A stretch of DNA of 64,000 nt, taken from Kingella potus. GTDB taxonomy: Bacteria > Pseudomonadota > Gammaproteobacteria > Burkholderiales > Neisseriaceae. A program made the translations under genes and the position numbers. How positions within the stretch are numbered: the stretch's first letter is position 1; each line of letters begins with the position of its first letter. The stretch is from assembly GCF_900451175.1 (NCBI RefSeq), contig NZ_UGJJ01000001.1:1240001-1304000 (forward strand). Reading direction: 5' to 3'. Shown here one piece after another: positions 1 through 9,243 of the stretch. The notes beneath the pieces were generated by a model. The model had not been told where the DNA came from, did no database searches, and saw nothing but the letters and a program-made list of their open reading frames with translations.

Positions 1-354
1 GCGGCGCAGGTCGTAGTCTTCGGCCAGCTTGGACTGTTCGCTGCGGAGGGTTTGGTTGTGCCGCTGCAGTTCGGCAAGCAGGCCGTCGCGGGCTTTGCCG
101 GCTTTGGTGGCGGCGGCTTTGCGTTCCAATTCCGCCGCATCCCGCTGCATTTGTTCCAGCCGTTTCTGTCTCGGCGAAAATTCTTCGTCGAGCTTGGCCT
201 GTATGTTCTGTGCCTGCTTCGATTCGCGGTATACCCGATCCACGTCGATAAAACCGAGTTTGCGCAGACCCTCTGCCGCAGCGGGAGCGGCCAAGCAGGC
301 CGCAGCGGCCAGTATGGCAGCCCACCGCTTTATCTGTGGTTTCCGTTTTATCAT
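1..354 (-). CDS. skp: Periplasmic chaperone Skp/OmpH, 3' part missing at window edge
   Basis: Skp holds unfolded outer-membrane proteins in the periplasm and delivers them to the BAM complex. The ORF opens at an ATG at 354 and runs without stop to base 1, giving 118 residues. It begins with a basic N-terminus and an Ala-rich hydrophobic stretch ending near residue 28 (a signal peptide), followed by KLGFIDVDRVYRES, the typical first strand of the Skp core, and then a highly charged helix rich in Glu, Lys, Arg and Gln that fits the coiled-coil arm. It lies 22 bases downstream of bamA on the same strand, the conserved bamA-skp order. Only the C-terminal part is missing, cut by the window. Confidence 0.9.
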   Translation of the reverse strand, partial: MIKRKPQIKRWAAILAAAACLAAPAAAEGLRKLGFIDVDRVYRESKQAQNIQAKLDEEFSPRQKRLEQMQRDAAELERKAAATKAGKARDGLLAELQRHNQTLRSEQSKLAEDYDLRR

Positions 355-376
355 GCGGTTTCCGTTTCAAACAGTT

Positions 377-2785
377 TTAGAAGGTGGTGCCCAACTGGAA
401 TTGGAAGCGTTGGATTTCGTCGGTGGTTTTTTTCTTAATCGGGTAGGCGTAGCTGAACTTCATCGGCCCCAGCGGCGAAAGCCAGGTAACGGCCGCACCG
501 GCGGAGTAGCGCAGCTCTTCCTTGAAAGTGGAATGGTGGCTGGTGCCTACGCCGTACACGTTTTGTACCGTTCTGCCGCCCAGCGGGTCGCTGCTGGCAT
601 CGTTGTAGGTTTTGCCGTCCCACACGCTGCCCGCATCGGCGAACAGGCTCAGGCGGACGCTGCGGCTGTCTTTGATGCCGGGGAAGGGGAACAGCAGTTC
701 GGCGGTGCCGGAGAGCATTTTGTTGCCGCCGTAGCTGATTTTGTCGCCGTCCACGTCGTAAACTTTCGGGCCGAGTGTGCCGCTTTCGTAGCCGCGTACC
801 GAACCCAAGCCGCCGCCGTAGAAGTTTTGGAAGAAGGGAAGCTCTTTGGTTTTACCGTAGCCGTCGGCCGTGCCGACCGAGCCGCCGAGCATCAGGGTGA
901 AGTTTTTGCTCAACGGGAAGAACCATTTTTGGTTGTGGGTCAGGCTGTAATACAGCAGGTCGCCGCCGGGCAGGCCGCCTTCGAGGTTGGCATCGACGAC
1001 GTAGCCCCTTGTCGGCCACAGTGCGCTGTCGGTTTTGTTGCGCCCCCAGCCGATGCTGCCTTTGATGGTCCAGCCTTTGTATTTGCCGATGCCGTTGGTT
1101 TGGTTACTGGCGTGTTTTTCGATAAATTCGCGGTAGCGTTTCGGCGCACCCGAGAAGGTTTCCACCTGCATATGTTCCGCACCGAGGCCGAAGTTTACGC
1201 GGTCGTATTCGGTTACCGGCACGCCCATGCGGATGCCTGCGCCGAGGGTGGAGGTTTTGTAGCGGCTGTTGCTGGTGGTGGAGGAAGAGGATTTGCGCGG
1301 ATCGTAGGTTTTGCCGTAGAGGTCGTAGCCCAAGCTCACGCCGTCGGGTGTGAAATAGGGGTCGGTAAACGACAGCGAGGCGTTGTTGGTGGTTTTGCTG
1401 CGGGAGATGCGGGCGGAAACGGATTTGCCTGTACCGAACAGATTGTCCTGCGCCACACCGAACGCCATAACCAGGCCGGTATCCTGCACCCAGCCCGCGC
1501 TTACATCGAGCGAACCGGTGGCGCGTTCGTTGATGCTCATGTCGACATCTACCTGGTCGGGCGTGCCTTCAACCGGACGCGCTTCGAATTTCACATCGTC
1601 GAAATAGCCTAAAAGTTCGACGCGCTCTTTCGAGCGTTGCAGTTTGGACACGTCGTAAGGCGCGGCTTCCATCTGGCGCAGCTCGCGGCGCACGACTTCG
1701 TCCCGGGTTTTGTTGTTGCCGGAGATGTTGATTTTGTTTACATATACTTTGCGGTTTGGTTCGACCTGCAAAACGAAATCCACCACGCCGGTTTCGCGGT
1801 TGGGCTGGGGAATGACGTTTACTTCGCTGAACGCGTAGCCCGCCGTACCCATGCTCTGCTGTATTTTTTCCAGGCTTTCCAGCATCTGCGCACGTTCGTA
1901 TTTGCGCCCTTCCTTCATTTTCAGGTGCTTGTAGAGTTCTTCTTTCGGCACTTCGCGGGTATCGCCGTCGATGCTGACCTTGCCCCAGCGGTAAGGCTGT
2001 CCTTCGGATACGGTGATCTTCATGGTTTGGTGCTTCTGATCCGCACTCATCTGTACGTCGGTATTGACGATACGGAAGTCAAAATAGCCGTTGTTTTGGT
2101 AGAAGTCGGTAATGCGTTCCAAGTCTTGCGAGAATTTGTCGGAATTGAAGCGGTTGGATTTGGTAATCCAAGTAAACAAACCGCCTTCGCTCAAAGACAT
2201 CTGGCGGCGCAGGCGGCGGTCGGAATAGCGTTGGTTGCCTTCAAATTCGATGTCGTTGATGGTGGTGGTTTTGCCCTCGTCGATTTTTAGCTGTACCGCC
2301 ACGCGGTTGCGTGCCAGACGGGTAACTTCGGGGGTGATTTCCACCGCGTATTTGCCCTGCTTTTTATATTCTTCCTTCAAACCGGCCACGGCTTCGTTCA
2401 GACGGCCTTGGTTGAACGGGCGGGACTGCCCCAGGCCGAAAGCATCGAGGTTTTTCTTGATGGCATCGTTTTGAATCAGCTTGCCGCCGCTGACTTCGAA
2501 GCTGCCGATGACGGGGCGTTCGACCACGGTCAGCAGGAGCTGGTCGCCCATGCTTTCCACGCGCACGTCGTCAAAAAGACCGGTGGCGTAGAGATTGCTG
2601 ATGATTTCTTCGCTTTGTCCGTCGCGGAATGTTTCGCCGACTTTGACGGGCAGATAGGTAAATACGGTGGCCGGCTCGGTGTGCTGCAAACCTTCCACAC
2701 GGATGTCGCGGACGGTAAAGTCGGCGGCGGCAGGCAGGGACAGGCCCAACATCATCAAAGCGAGGGTGAGTTTTTTCATTTTCAT
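377..2785 (-). CDS. bamA: Outer membrane protein assembly factor BamA (Omp85)
   Basis: BamA is the outer-membrane beta-barrel that folds and inserts other barrel proteins. From the ATG at 2785 it has 802 residues: a signal peptide ending AAA before DFTVRDIRVEG, five POTRA repeats (about residues 22-420), and a C-terminal 16-strand barrel ending in Phe. The VRGY motif of loop L6 is present in GGLGSVRGYESG. A longer frame begins at a TTG at 2797 but would overlap the end of rseP; the ATG at 2785 gives the classic MKMKKLTLALMM leader, so I chose it. It follows rseP by 4 bases and precedes skp, so the three are probably co-transcribed. Confidence 0.96.
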   Translation of the reverse strand: MKMKKLTLALMMLGLSLPAAADFTVRDIRVEGLQHTEPATVFTYLPVKVGETFRDGQSEEIISNLYATGLFDDVRVESMGDQLLLTVVERPVIGSFEVSGGKLIQNDAIKKNLDAFGLGQSRPFNQGRLNEAVAGLKEEYKKQGKYAVEITPEVTRLARNRVAVQLKIDEGKTTTINDIEFEGNQRYSDRRLRRQMSLSEGGLFTWITKSNRFNSDKFSQDLERITDFYQNNGYFDFRIVNTDVQMSADQKHQTMKITVSEGQPYRWGKVSIDGDTREVPKEELYKHLKMKEGRKYERAQMLESLEKIQQSMGTAGYAFSEVNVIPQPNRETGVVDFVLQVEPNRKVYVNKINISGNNKTRDEVVRRELRQMEAAPYDVSKLQRSKERVELLGYFDDVKFEARPVEGTPDQVDVDMSINERATGSLDVSAGWVQDTGLVMAFGVAQDNLFGTGKSVSARISRSKTTNNASLSFTDPYFTPDGVSLGYDLYGKTYDPRKSSSSTTSNSRYKTSTLGAGIRMGVPVTEYDRVNFGLGAEHMQVETFSGAPKRYREFIEKHASNQTNGIGKYKGWTIKGSIGWGRNKTDSALWPTRGYVVDANLEGGLPGGDLLYYSLTHNQKWFFPLSKNFTLMLGGSVGTADGYGKTKELPFFQNFYGGGLGSVRGYESGTLGPKVYDVDGDKISYGGNKMLSGTAELLFPFPGIKDSRSVRLSLFADAGSVWDGKTYNDASSDPLGGRTVQNVYGVGTSHHSTFKEELRYSAGAAVTWLSPLGPMKFSYAYPIKKKTTDEIQRFQFQLGTTF

Positions 2786-2789
2786 AAAG

Positions 2790-4151
2790 TTATCCAAACA
2801 AACGGGTAATGTCGTTAAAAAAAGCCAAAACCATCAGCATCAGCATCAGTGCCAGCCCGATGCGCAGCCCGGCAGACTGTATGCTTTCGGAAAGCGGTTT
2901 GCCGCGCAGCCATTCGATGCTGTAAAACACCAAATGGCCGCCGTCGAGTACGGGAACGGGCAGCAGGTTCATTACGCCGAGGCTGATGCTGACCAGGGCA
3001 AGGAATTCGATATAGGGCTGCCAGCCCATGGCGGCGGTTTTGCCGGCCACGTCGGCAATCGTCAGCGGGCCGGAAACGTGTTGCAGCGAGGCTTGTCCGC
3101 CGAGCAGGCGGCCGAAGAAACGGACGGTAAGGCTGATGTAGCCTGTGGTTTTCTTCCAGCCCAGTGCCACCGATTCGCCAAGGGAGGGATGATAGCGGAA
3201 GCGGACTTCTTTGTCCCACACTTTATCGGTTTGCGCTGCCAGGCCGACGCGGCCGACCAGCTCGCCGCCTATCCGTTCGGCTTCGGGGCGCACGGCGGTG
3301 TGCATGGTTTGGCCGCCGCGCAGGTAGGCGATGTCGATTTTGCGCCCCGCGCTTTGGCGCACCAAGTCCGTCCACGAGAGCCAGTCGGCAATCGGTTTGC
3401 CGTCGGCGGACAATAAGGTGTCGCCTTCTTTCAGGCCTGCACGGGCGGCGGGGCTGTCGGGCATGACTTTGGCGATGGTTTGGGTCATGCGGTATGGGGC
3501 AAGGCCGATGTAGCCGCTGTTTTTCGCCACATCGTCCGCAGCCTGCGTGCCGGCGATGTTGATGGTGCGCACGGCCGCCCTGCCTGCTTCGTCGGTAACG
3601 GCCACTTCGACTTTGCCGGCTTCCAAATCCAGCACGATGGCGGTTTGCGCGTCGCCCCAGTTTGTTACGGGTTCGCCGTTTACCGCGCTGATGCGGTCGC
3701 CAGAGCGAAAGCCGGCTTGGGCTGCGATGCTGTACGGCTCGACTGTGCCGACATAGGGTTTGGTTTCGTTGATGCCGAAAGAGAAGCTGAAGCTGTATAA
3801 CAGGAAGGCGAGTATCAGGTTGGTCAGCGGGCCGGCAGCGACGACGGCGATTTTTTTTGCCGGATGCTGTTTGTCAAAGGCAAAGGGCAGGTCGGTTTCG
3901 GCTACTTTGCCTTCGCGGGTATCGACCATTCTGACGTAGCCGCCCAAGGGTATCGGCGCAAGGCACCATTCGATATTGCGCCAGCGTTTGGTAACAAACG
4001 GTTTGCCGAAGCCGACGGAAAAGCGCAGCACTTTGATGCCGCACCAGCGGGCGACAAGCAGGTGGCCGAGTTCGTGCAGGCTGACCAGCACGAGGATGGC
4101 GACAATGAAAGATGCGGCGGTGGATAAGGCGTTAAGCAGAAAGGACGGCAA
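2790..4151 (-). CDS. rseP: Site-2 intramembrane zinc metalloprotease RseP
   Basis: RseP cuts transmembrane substrates such as anti-sigma factors and signal peptide remnants inside the inner membrane. The 453-residue protein shows the zinc motif HELGH at residues 26-30 within the first membrane helix, two central PDZ-like regions (the second around DSPAARAGLKEGDTLLS), and the third zinc ligand region NLLPVPVLDGGH near residue 400, followed by a last membrane helix. Length is normal for the family. It sits between dxr (35 bases upstream) and bamA (4 bases downstream), the usual Neisseria arrangement linking isoprenoid and envelope biogenesis genes. Confidence 0.96.
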   Translation of the reverse strand: MPSFLLNALSTAASFIVAILVLVSLHELGHLLVARWCGIKVLRFSVGFGKPFVTKRWRNIEWCLAPIPLGGYVRMVDTREGKVAETDLPFAFDKQHPAKKIAVVAAGPLTNLILAFLLYSFSFSFGINETKPYVGTVEPYSIAAQAGFRSGDRISAVNGEPVTNWGDAQTAIVLDLEAGKVEVAVTDEAGRAAVRTINIAGTQAADDVAKNSGYIGLAPYRMTQTIAKVMPDSPAARAGLKEGDTLLSADGKPIADWLSWTDLVRQSAGRKIDIAYLRGGQTMHTAVRPEAERIGGELVGRVGLAAQTDKVWDKEVRFRYHPSLGESVALGWKKTTGYISLTVRFFGRLLGGQASLQHVSGPLTIADVAGKTAAMGWQPYIEFLALVSISLGVMNLLPVPVLDGGHLVFYSIEWLRGKPLSESIQSAGLRIGLALMLMLMVLAFFNDITRLFG

Positions 4152-4185
4152 TGTTTTCCCCGGTTAATGTTTTGTTGCTGTGTTT

Positions 4186-5412
4186 TCAGACGGCCTCTGT
4201 ATGGTTTGAGGCCGTCTGAAAATATGGTTTTGCGTTCGGACGCTCTGAAAACGCCTGTGCCTGTCTGCGCGTTTGCGCATCGAGATCGAGCAGGCTTTCC
4301 AGGCTTCCTGTGTCGTTTGGGAAGCTGCCGTTCAGGCAGTGTGCCACGGTGCGTGCGATGTCGGTAAAGCGGATTTTTCCGTCGAGAAAGGCGGCGACGG
4401 CCACTTCGTTTGCCGCATTCAATACGCACGGGGCGGCACCGCCGGCGTTCATGGCTTCGTAGGCCAGCTGCAGACATGGGAAGCGGGCAGAGTCCGGTTG
4501 TCTGAAAGTCAGGGCGGACAAGGTTTCGAAGTCTAGTGCTTGCGCTCCGGATTCGATGCGCTGCGGCAGGCCGAGGCAGTAGGCAATCGGCGTACGCATA
4601 TCGGGATTGCCAAGCTGCGCCAGTACCGATCCGTCGAGATAGCGCACCATGCTGTGTACCACCGATTGCGGGTGGATAACCACTTCCAGCCGTGCCGGAG
4701 GACAGTCAAACAGCCAGTGCGCTTCAATCAGTTCCAAGCCTTTGTTCATCATGGTGGCGGAATCGACGGAAATTTTCCTGCCCATACGCCAATTCGGGTG
4801 TTTTACCGCTTGGGCGGGCGTGATGTGTTCCAGTTCGGCCGGGTCGGTATCGAGAAAGGGGCCGCCCGACGCGGTAAGGATGATGGAGCGGATGCCGTGT
4901 TCGTCCAAACGGCCTGCGCAGCCGCGCGGCAATACTTGGAATACGGCATTGTGTTCGCTGTCAACCGGCAGCACTTGCGCACCGTTGGCGCGGGCGGTTT
5001 CCATAAACAGCGCACCGGACATGACCAGTGTTTCTTTGTTGGCCAGATAGATGGTTTTGCCTGCTTTGGCTGCGGCCAGCGCGGAAGGCAGACCCGCCGC
5101 ACCGACGATGGCGCACATTACTCCGTCTACGCAGTCTGCGGCGGCGATGTCGGCCAGAGCTTGCGCTCCGTATAGCACTTGGGTTTGGCAGCTTTGGTCG
5201 CGCAGCAGTTTTTCCAGTGCGGCGGCGTGTCCGGCATCGGCGGTTACGGCGTATTCCGGTGCAAACCGTACACATTGTGCCGCCAGCTTTTCCACCTGTC
5301 TGTGTCCTGCCAGCGCGAAGATGCGGAATCTGTCGGGATGGCGCGATACTACGTCCAGCGTGTTTTCGCCGATGCTGCCGGTACTGCCGAGTATGGTAAG
5401 GGTTTGGGGCAT
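4186..5412 (-). CDS. dxr: 1-deoxy-D-xylulose 5-phosphate reductoisomerase
   Basis: Dxr converts DXP to 2-C-methyl-D-erythritol 4-phosphate with NADPH, the first committed step of the MEP isoprenoid pathway. The 408-residue protein starts MPQTLTILGSTGSIGENTLDVV, the NADPH-binding loop, and carries NKETLVMSG, the metal-site segment PVDSEHNAVFQ, and SVDSATMMNKGLE. The C-terminus NHTEAV and the TGA stop at 4186-4188 are written by an AG-DUS, so the last two residues (Ala-Val) and the stop come from the uptake sequence. Isoprenoid precursors made here feed UppS, encoded upstream in the same cluster. Confidence 0.96.
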   Translation of the reverse strand: MPQTLTILGSTGSIGENTLDVVSRHPDRFRIFALAGHRQVEKLAAQCVRFAPEYAVTADAGHAAALEKLLRDQSCQTQVLYGAQALADIAAADCVDGVMCAIVGAAGLPSALAAAKAGKTIYLANKETLVMSGALFMETARANGAQVLPVDSEHNAVFQVLPRGCAGRLDEHGIRSIILTASGGPFLDTDPAELEHITPAQAVKHPNWRMGRKISVDSATMMNKGLELIEAHWLFDCPPARLEVVIHPQSVVHSMVRYLDGSVLAQLGNPDMRTPIAYCLGLPQRIESGAQALDFETLSALTFRQPDSARFPCLQLAYEAMNAGGAAPCVLNAANEVAVAAFLDGKIRFTDIARTVAHCLNGSFPNDTGSLESLLDLDAQTRRQAQAFSERPNAKPYFQTASNHTEAV

Positions 5413-5539
5413 ATTTTTATTCTGTTCAGGCCGTCTGAAAACGGCGGCATGTCTGTTATTGCTTGCTACGGATGTGTTTTTGACGGACGGCAGGTTTTCA
5501 GACGGCCTTTTGCGGCTTGGAGGCAGGCTGAAAACGGGT

Positions 5540-6292
5540 TTAGTCGATGGCGTATTCTATCGTTACCACCAGCCTTACCTGTTTGCCGACGGTGGTTTTG
5601 TCGTAGGTGCCGCCGTAGTCTTCGTCTTCGCTGCTGCCTTTGTCGGAATAGATGTTGAACGAGCCCTGCGAGGCGGAGCGCATCGCGCCGACTTTGCCGC
5701 CGCCGGTTTTGGCAAATTCGGCGGCGCGTTTTTGCGCGTCTTCGGTGGCTTGGGTAATCAGGTCGCGTTTGATGGTTTCGAGATTGCCGAGCAGGTATTG
5801 CGGGGCATCGAAGTCGATGAAGTCGTTTTTCGCCCGCAGGCTGCGGATGGCGGTTTGCGCGGCTTGGATTTTATCGAGTTTTTTGGTGTTGACGGTGATG
5901 TGCAGCGTGCCGTCGTAGCCGTTCGGGCTGCGGCCGACGATTTCGCCCTGTTCGTTACGGATGTCTTTGTAGACACGCTCTACCTGCGGCAGGCCGGTCT
6001 GTATTTCCGCGTTGTCAAAACCCTGCTTTTTTAGGAAAGCGGCCAGTTTCTTGCTTTCGCTGCCGAGCCCGTCCAGCACGGCTTGATAGCTGTCGCCGTG
6101 CAGGGCGACGCCGCTGCGCCAGGTTGCGCTGTCGGACTGGAAGTTCTTTTCCGCCAAGCCTTTGACGGTGATCGTGCCGGGTTGGCGGAAATTTTTAAAT
6201 TGTACGCCGAGGATGAAGGCCGCCGCCATCAGTCCGGCGGCAAGCAGTACGCCCAAAACGGGCAGGGAGGATTTTTGGTTTTGCTCCGGCAT
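5540..6292 (-). CDS. SIMPL-domain (DUF541) protein, membrane anchored
   Basis: The 250-residue product has one N-terminal membrane helix (about residues 12-30) followed by a SIMPL/DUF541 domain, recognised from TITVKGLAEKNFQSDSATW at its start and QVRLVVTIEYAID at its end. SIMPL proteins are periplasmic or surface proteins of uncertain role, some linked to oxidative stress. The acidic stretch SDKGSSEDEDYGG near the C-terminus looks like a flexible loop. It is on the same strand as cdsA (18 bases downstream of it) and ahead of dxr. As I recall, the meningococcal cluster lacks a gene here, so this may be a lineage-specific insertion. Molecular function is unknown. Confidence 0.8.
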   Translation of the reverse strand: MPEQNQKSSLPVLGVLLAAGLMAAAFILGVQFKNFRQPGTITVKGLAEKNFQSDSATWRSGVALHGDSYQAVLDGLGSESKKLAAFLKKQGFDNAEIQTGLPQVERVYKDIRNEQGEIVGRSPNGYDGTLHITVNTKKLDKIQAAQTAIRSLRAKNDFIDFDAPQYLLGNLETIKRDLITQATEDAQKRAAEFAKTGGGKVGAMRSASQGSFNIYSDKGSSEDEDYGGTYDKTTVGKQVRLVVTIEYAID

Positions 6293-6310
6293 GATCCGCT
6301 CCTTTGCGGT

Positions 6311-7078
6311 TTAAAGTAGAAAGTAACAGGCGGCAAAAACGCTTACGGCGGCAATCAGGCCGTCCACACGGTCGAATACGCCGCCGTGTCCGGGCAGCAG
6401 GCTGCTGCTGTCTTTGATGCCTGCGGCGCGTTTGAGCCAGCTTTCGAGCAGGTCGCCGCAAACGCTGGCGGCGGTCAGCACGATACCGGCAATGATTGTG
6501 GTGGCATTAAATCCAAACCAGCAGACAAGGTATACCAGCACCGCCGCGAGGCCGCCGGCCACGCCTTCCCAGCTTTTTCCCGGGCTGATGGAAGGGGCGA
6601 GTTTGCGTCTGCCGAATGCCTTTCCGGAAAAATAGGCGGCGGTGTCGGCAACCCACACTACGCCCATAATGCCCAAGAGCGGCAGTGCGCCGATGTCGGC
6701 GCGCAGGACGGTAAGGGCAAACCAGAAAGGCAGTACCAGCATCCATCCGGCGGCATAGGCGCGCCAGCCGCCTTGCAGCTTCCATTTGTTTTTCAGCCAC
6801 AAGGGCATAACGGCCAGCCAAAATGCGAGTACGGCCAACCAGCCGACGGCAGGCAGCATCCAGTTTCCGGCTGCGGCAAACAGCATGAAAACCGCCGTAC
6901 CGGCAAGATACGGCGTACGTTCGCGCTGGGAAATGCCGGTCATGCGGGCGTATTCCCATAAGGCCGTCAGGGCAATCAGGGCGCAGAAAGCCGCCCACAG
7001 GGTGTCGGAAGCCCAAAACAGCATACCCAGCATGACGGGCAGCAGAATCAGGGCGGTGATGATGCGTTGTTTCAACAT
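6311..7078 (-). CDS. cdsA: Phosphatidate cytidylyltransferase
   Basis: CdsA makes CDP-diacylglycerol from CTP and phosphatidic acid at the inner membrane, feeding all phospholipid head-group synthesis. The 255-residue protein is almost wholly hydrophobic with about eight membrane helices and contains the family signature SWLKRAAGIKDSSSLLPGHGGVFDR's key elements near residue 215-235: S-x-x-K-R, K-D, and the H-G-G-x-x-D-R that binds metal and substrate. It begins 4 bases after uppS, so the two are translated as one operon. Confidence 0.96.
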   Translation of the reverse strand: MLKQRIITALILLPVMLGMLFWASDTLWAAFCALIALTALWEYARMTGISQRERTPYLAGTAVFMLFAAAGNWMLPAVGWLAVLAFWLAVMPLWLKNKWKLQGGWRAYAAGWMLVLPFWFALTVLRADIGALPLLGIMGVVWVADTAAYFSGKAFGRRKLAPSISPGKSWEGVAGGLAAVLVYLVCWFGFNATTIIAGIVLTAASVCGDLLESWLKRAAGIKDSSSLLPGHGGVFDRVDGLIAAVSVFAACYFLL

Positions 7079-7082
7079 GGGT

Positions 7083-7829
7083 TCAGTTTCTCTGCTGTTC
7101 CTGCGGCAGCTGTTCGGAGGTGCGGCCGAAGCGGCGTTCGCGTTTTTGGAAGGAAGCGATTGCGTCCGTGAAGGCTTTTTTGTCGAAGTCCGGCCACAGG
7201 GTGTCGGTAAAGTAGAGTTCGGCGTAGGCCATCTGCCAGAGCAGGAAATTGCTGATGCGTTTTTCGCCGCCGGTGCGGATGAAGAGATCGGGTTCGGGGG
7301 CGTTGCCGAGCATCAGGCAGGCGTTCAAATCGCTTTCGGTAATTTCGCTTCTGCCTTCGGCAAGCAGCCTGTTGGCGGCTTGCAGGATGTCCCAGCGGCC
7401 GCCGTAGTCGGCGGCGATGGTCAGGGTGAGGCCGCTGTTGGCTGCGGTAAGTTTTTCGGCAGCTTCGATACCGGCGGTGATTTGGGCATTGAAGCGGCTG
7501 CGGTCGCCGATGACTTTCAGGCGCATATTGTGTTCGTGCATCCGCCGAACCTGTTTTTGCAGTGCCTGTAAAAACAGGTTCATCAGAAAGCCGACTTCGT
7601 CCGGCGGCCTGCGCCAGTTTTCGGTGGAAAAAGCGAAAACGGTCAGGTATTCCACGCCTGCGGCCGAGCATTCGGCACACAGGTTTTCCAATGCGTCCAA
7701 GCCTTTTTTGTGTCCCATGACGCGCGGCAGGAAACGTTTTTTCGCCCAGCGTCCGTTGCCGTCCATGATGACGGCAATGTGGCGGGGGATGCTGTGGTGT
7801 TCGGGAACGGCCTGGGTGCTGCTTTTCAC
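7083..7829 (-). CDS. uppS: Undecaprenyl diphosphate synthase
   Basis: This cis-prenyltransferase condenses isopentenyl diphosphate onto farnesyl diphosphate to make the C55 carrier for peptidoglycan and surface glycans. The 248-residue sequence has HIAVIMDGNGRWAKKR (catalytic Asp), then EYLTVFAFSTENWRRP, and near the end DLFIRTGGEKRISNFLLWQMAYAE with the second conserved Arg/Glu block. It lies between frr and cdsA as in other Gram-negative bacteria. Confidence 0.96.
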   Translation of the reverse strand: MKSSTQAVPEHHSIPRHIAVIMDGNGRWAKKRFLPRVMGHKKGLDALENLCAECSAAGVEYLTVFAFSTENWRRPPDEVGFLMNLFLQALQKQVRRMHEHNMRLKVIGDRSRFNAQITAGIEAAEKLTAANSGLTLTIAADYGGRWDILQAANRLLAEGRSEITESDLNACLMLGNAPEPDLFIRTGGEKRISNFLLWQMAYAELYFTDTLWPDFDKKAFTDAIASFQKRERRFGRTSEQLPQEQQRN

Positions 7830-7869
7830 GGAAAGTCCTTGTGGTAAAGGGCGTTTTTTCAGACGGCCT

Positions 7870-8427
7870 TTACACCGCCATCAGATCCTCTTCTTTCGCG
7901 GCGAGGATTTTGTCGGCTTCGGCGGTGTATTTGTCGGTGAGCTTTTGTACGGCTTCTTCGCCGCGGCGGGCTTCGTCTTCGGATACTTCTTTGTCTTTCA
8001 GCAATCTTTTGATGTGGTCGTTGGCATCGCGGCGTACGTTGCGGATGGAGACGCGCCCTTCTTCGGCTTCGCCGCGTACGACTTTGATCAGGTCTTTGCG
8101 GCGTTCTTCGGTCAGCATGGGCATGGGGACGCGGATGAGGTCGCCGACGGAAGCGGGGTTGAGGCCGAGGTTGGAATCGCGGATGGCTTTTTCGATTTTG
8201 GCGGCCATATTGCTTTCAAAGGGTTTCACGCCGATGGTGCGGGCATCGAGCAGGGTTACGCTGCCTACCTGGCTGACGGGTACCATGCTGCCCCAGTATT
8301 CCACTTCCACTTGGTCGAGCAGGCCGGTGTGGGCGCGGCCGGTGCGCACTTTGGCGAGGTTTTCTTTCAATACTTCCAAGGAACGCTGCATTTTGCTTTC
8401 GGCGGTTTTCTGAATGTCGCTGATCAT
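7870..8427 (-). CDS. frr: Ribosome recycling factor
   Basis: RRF splits post-termination ribosomes together with EF-G. The 185-residue length is exactly family-typical; MISDIQKTAESKMQRSLEVLKENLAKVRTGRA is the first long helix and the C-terminal half (DEARRGEEAVQKLTDKYTAEADKILAAKEEDLMAV) completes the three-helix bundle. It is the first gene of the envelope cluster visible here; a DUS lies in the 40 bases before uppS. Confidence 0.97.
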   Translation of the reverse strand: MISDIQKTAESKMQRSLEVLKENLAKVRTGRAHTGLLDQVEVEYWGSMVPVSQVGSVTLLDARTIGVKPFESNMAAKIEKAIRDSNLGLNPASVGDLIRVPMPMLTEERRKDLIKVVRGEAEEGRVSIRNVRRDANDHIKRLLKDKEVSEDEARRGEEAVQKLTDKYTAEADKILAAKEEDLMAV

Positions 8428-8530
8428 TTGTGTCTCTGTTGAATTTATGTGGCTGGAAAATCAAAGGCGGGATACTACCTTGCTTTCGGATGGCGGGCAA
8501 GCCGACGGGCGGCGGGCGGATTGGCAGGAG

Positions 8531-8581
8531 AAGGCCGTCTGAAAACCCCGAAACGCCGGTTATGGGTTTTCAGACGGCCTT
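8531..8581 (-). terminator. Inverted DUS hairpin after PCuAC gene
   Basis: Two AG-DUS copies face each other with GGGTTTT/AAAACCC extending the stem to 18 pairs. It lies 22 bases past the stop of the copper chaperone gene and before frr. Inverted DUS pairs commonly act as Neisseria terminators; the U-run on this strand is weak. Confidence 0.55.
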
Positions 8582-8602
8582 TATGATGCCGTTTAGGCCG
8601 AA

Positions 8603-9115
8603 TCAGTGCGCATGGCCGTGTTCGTGGCCGTGGTCCGGCTTCATACCGCCTTTGGCGGCGGCGTTGTTGGCGCGTACTTCAATCTGTACGGTTTGGTCTT
8701 TCGCGTCTTTGAATTTGAGGGTAACGGGGAATTTGTCGCCCGGTTTGAGCGGTTTTTTCAAGCCCATCAGCATGATGTGGTAGCTGCCCGGTTTGAGGGA
8801 AACGGTTTCGCCTTTGGCGACTTTCAGGCCGCCGGGTACGGGCTGCATTTTCATGCCCATGGCTTTCTGGCCGGTTTTCGGGTCGGTGATTTCGGCATGG
8901 ACGTGTTCGTGCACTTCCACGCTTTTGGCTGCGGGGCTGCTGCCGCCGACCAGTATGATGTCTTTGGGGGTGTCGTTTTGCAAGTCGAAGAATACGCCGC
9001 CGTTTTTCATGCCGCCGACGGTTTCGCGCGCCCATGAGTTCTGTACGGACACGCCTTCGGCAAAAGCGGCCTGACACATGGCAACCATTGCTGCTGCTGC
9101 GAACAATTTTTTCAT
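8603..9115 (-). CDS. accA: Periplasmic copper chaperone, PCuAC family
   Basis: PCuAC proteins bind Cu(I) in the periplasm and help load copper into oxidases or the nitrite reductase; in Neisseria the protein is called AccA. The 170-residue precursor has a clear signal peptide (MKKLFAAAAMVAMCQAAFA) and one PCuAC domain with the His/Met ligand set: VEVHEHVH, GMKMQPVPGG and YHIMLMG. An extra C-terminal tail, HGHEHGHAH, is rich in histidine and probably supplies a further copper (Cu(II)) site. The start is preceded by AGGAAAACAG. It appears to be a single-gene unit followed by an inverted DUS. The gene symbol follows Neisseria usage and must not be confused with acetyl-CoA carboxylase accA. Confidence 0.88.
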   Translation of the reverse strand: MKKLFAAAAMVAMCQAAFAEGVSVQNSWARETVGGMKNGGVFFDLQNDTPKDIILVGGSSPAAKSVEVHEHVHAEITDPKTGQKAMGMKMQPVPGGLKVAKGETVSLKPGSYHIMLMGLKKPLKPGDKFPVTLKFKDAKDQTVQIEVRANNAAAKGGMKPDHGHEHGHAH

Positions 9116-9243
9116 ACTGTTTTCCTTTTCAAAACACGGTTTAAAAAAATGCCGGCAACGGCCTTGCGTTTGCGGGAGGCTGTGCTGACGGGAAAACTAT
9201 ATGTGTTATATGGTATCGGCGCAAGGGAAAACTTTGACCGAAC

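Noticed and set aside
29..1612. Long + strand ORF opposite bamA (527 codons)
   Set aside because: Its frame is open only because of high GC and codon bias in the bamA strand; the protein is low-complexity and unlike any family I know, and the opposite strand is clearly bamA.
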